Positions 63,278-64,000 of a stretch of 64,000 bases of DNA are shown piece after piece. Position 1 is the stretch's first letter. Every line of letters begins with the position of its first letter. The notes under the pieces are model-generated. The model saw only the letters and a list, made by a program, of their open reading frames with translations, was not told the origin of the DNA and searched no databases. Where the stretch lies: contig CAVURM010000002.1 in the NCBI GenBank assembly GCA_963743875.1, forward strand, positions 593,998-657,997, in the 5' to 3' direction. This DNA is from RHKX01 sp963743875. Lineage in GTDB: Bacteria > Actinomycetota > Thermoleophilia > Solirubrobacterales > 70-9. The translations under genes and the position numbers were made by a program.

Positions 63278-64000
63278 ATGACCGATTCCGTTGCTATCGG
63301 GCTCGACACGTTCGGAGACATCACGGCTGGCGCCGACGGATCGCTTCATTCAGCGGCGCACGTTCTGCGCGACGTCGTGGCCGAGAGGCGGTGCTCGCCG
63401 ACGAGGTCGGCCTGCACGCCTTCGGCGTCGGCGAACATCACCGGCGCGACTTCGCCGATCTCCGCGCCCGAGGTCGTCCTGGGGGCCATCGCCATCCGCA
63501 CGTCGCGCATCCTGCTGGGGTCGGCCGTCACCGTGCTCAGCACCGATGACCCGGTGCGCGTCTTCCAGCGGTTCTCGACCGTCGACGCCTTGTCGAACGG
63601 GCGCGCCGAGGTGATCCTCGGCCGTGGCTCGTTCACCGAGTCCTACCCGCTCTTCGGCTTCGACCTGGCGCGCTACGAGGAACTGTTCGAGGACCGGTTG
63701 CGGCTCTTCGCCGAGCTGCGAAACCCGGGCCCGTGACGTGGAGCGGGACGACGCGCACGGCGATCGCGGGCGCGACGATGTATCCGCCGATCGAAAATGG
63801 AACTCTGAGGACATGGGTTGGGGTCGGCGGGAGCCCGGAGTCGGTCGTGCGAGCGGCGCGGCTATGGTCTGCCGCTCACGCTCGCGATCATCGGGGGCAA
63901 TCCACAGCGCTTCCGCCCCTATGTCGACCTCTATCTCCAGTCGCTCGAGAAGCTCGGTCAGCCGATCCCTGCCGATCGCGGTGCACTCGCCGGGGCACGT
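63278..64000 (+). CDS. LLM-class flavin-dependent oxidoreductase, partial and frame-disrupted
   Basis: Luciferase-like monooxygenase cut by the window end. Segments: MTDSVAIGLDTFGDITAGADGS, LADEVGLHAFGVGEHHRRDFA, APEVVLGAIAIRTSRILLGSAVTVLSTDDPVRVFQRFSTVDALSNGRAEVILGRGSFTESYPLFGFDLARYEELF, then TWVGVGGSPESVVRAA and YGLPLTLAIIGGNPQRFRPYVDLYLQSLEKLG. GRGSFTES is the flavin-binding loop of the class. Frame changes near 63390, 63460, 63730 and 63865. Substrate unknown. Confidence 0.8.

Noticed and set aside
52434..64000. The PEP-CTERM region as a genomic island acquired by the actinobacterium
   Set aside because: No integrase, transposase, tRNA or direct repeat at the border, both border genes are cut at one point, and indel density changes there. 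A chimeric contig is the simpler explanation.

Overview
Organism. Bases 1 to about 52,430 look like a chromosome segment of a high-GC actinobacterium, most like the Thermoleophilia/Solirubrobacterales by gene content and order (radA-disA-carD-ispD, a SigH-type sigma factor, leaderless promoters). No rRNA or taxonomic marker was searched, so the placement is inference. From about 52,430 to the end the character changes: a 1-phosphofructokinase gene loses its 3' third exactly where a multiheme-like secreted protein begins without its 5' end, reading-frame breaks become far denser, and the genes (Fpg, PEP-CTERM protein, exosortase, EpsI, PrsT-like TPR lipoprotein, MATE, luciferase-like oxidoreductase) fit a Gram-negative EPS/PEP-CTERM bacterium, perhaps Acidobacteriota. 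I read this as a chimeric assembly join, not as one genome.

Layout, actinobacterial part. 0-9 kb: greA, a GNAT acetyltransferase, two exported or membrane unknowns, clpC, a receiver-less winged-helix regulator, a DUF998-like membrane protein and radA. 9-18 kb: DUF2277 protein, disA (c-di-AMP), carD, ispD, PHP phosphatase, ispF, acyl-CoA ligase, cysS, rlmB. 18-25 kb: SigH-like sigma factor, tRNA-Thr, a PlsC-GpsA fusion, two ECF sigma modules with membrane partners, rhomboid protease, phhB, wecB. 25-35 kb: PhoU-like protein, a Tad-pilin-like operon ending in a 675-residue TadG-like/VanY/lytic-transglycosylase fusion, MaoC hydratase, cupredoxin lipoprotein, enoyl-CoA hydratase, uvrC, an ABC exporter pair. 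35-41.5 kb: the glycolytic operon gap-pgk-tpiA-gpmI, then tgt. 41.5-52.4 kb: Ser/Thr kinase coupled to a Thr-rich lipoprotein, metallophosphoesterase, M48 protease, HU, pyrF, argS, a Wzz/BY-kinase-like protein with a degenerate P-loop, LysM protein, D,D-carboxypeptidase and truncated pfkB.

Genome-wide habits seen here. Many genes begin 6-9 nt after a TAnnnT hexamer with no Shine-Dalgarno, i.e. they look leaderless; several others have no ATG/GTG/TTG where homology needs a start, and two of these have an ATT correctly placed behind a strong Shine-Dalgarno. Intergenic spaces hold nested inverted repeats, including a dispersed 75-bp element (two copies before cysS, one inverted copy after tgt) whose stem changes compensatorily, an 80-bp tandem repeat before tgt, and a 33-bp perfect palindrome after radA.

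Foreign part. Fpg on the minus strand, a frame-broken unknown secreted protein, then PEP-CTERM protein, exosortase, EpsI and PrsT-like lipoprotein in one direction: a compact surface-protein sorting/exopolysaccharide cluster. Most frame breaks here are probably sequence errors.
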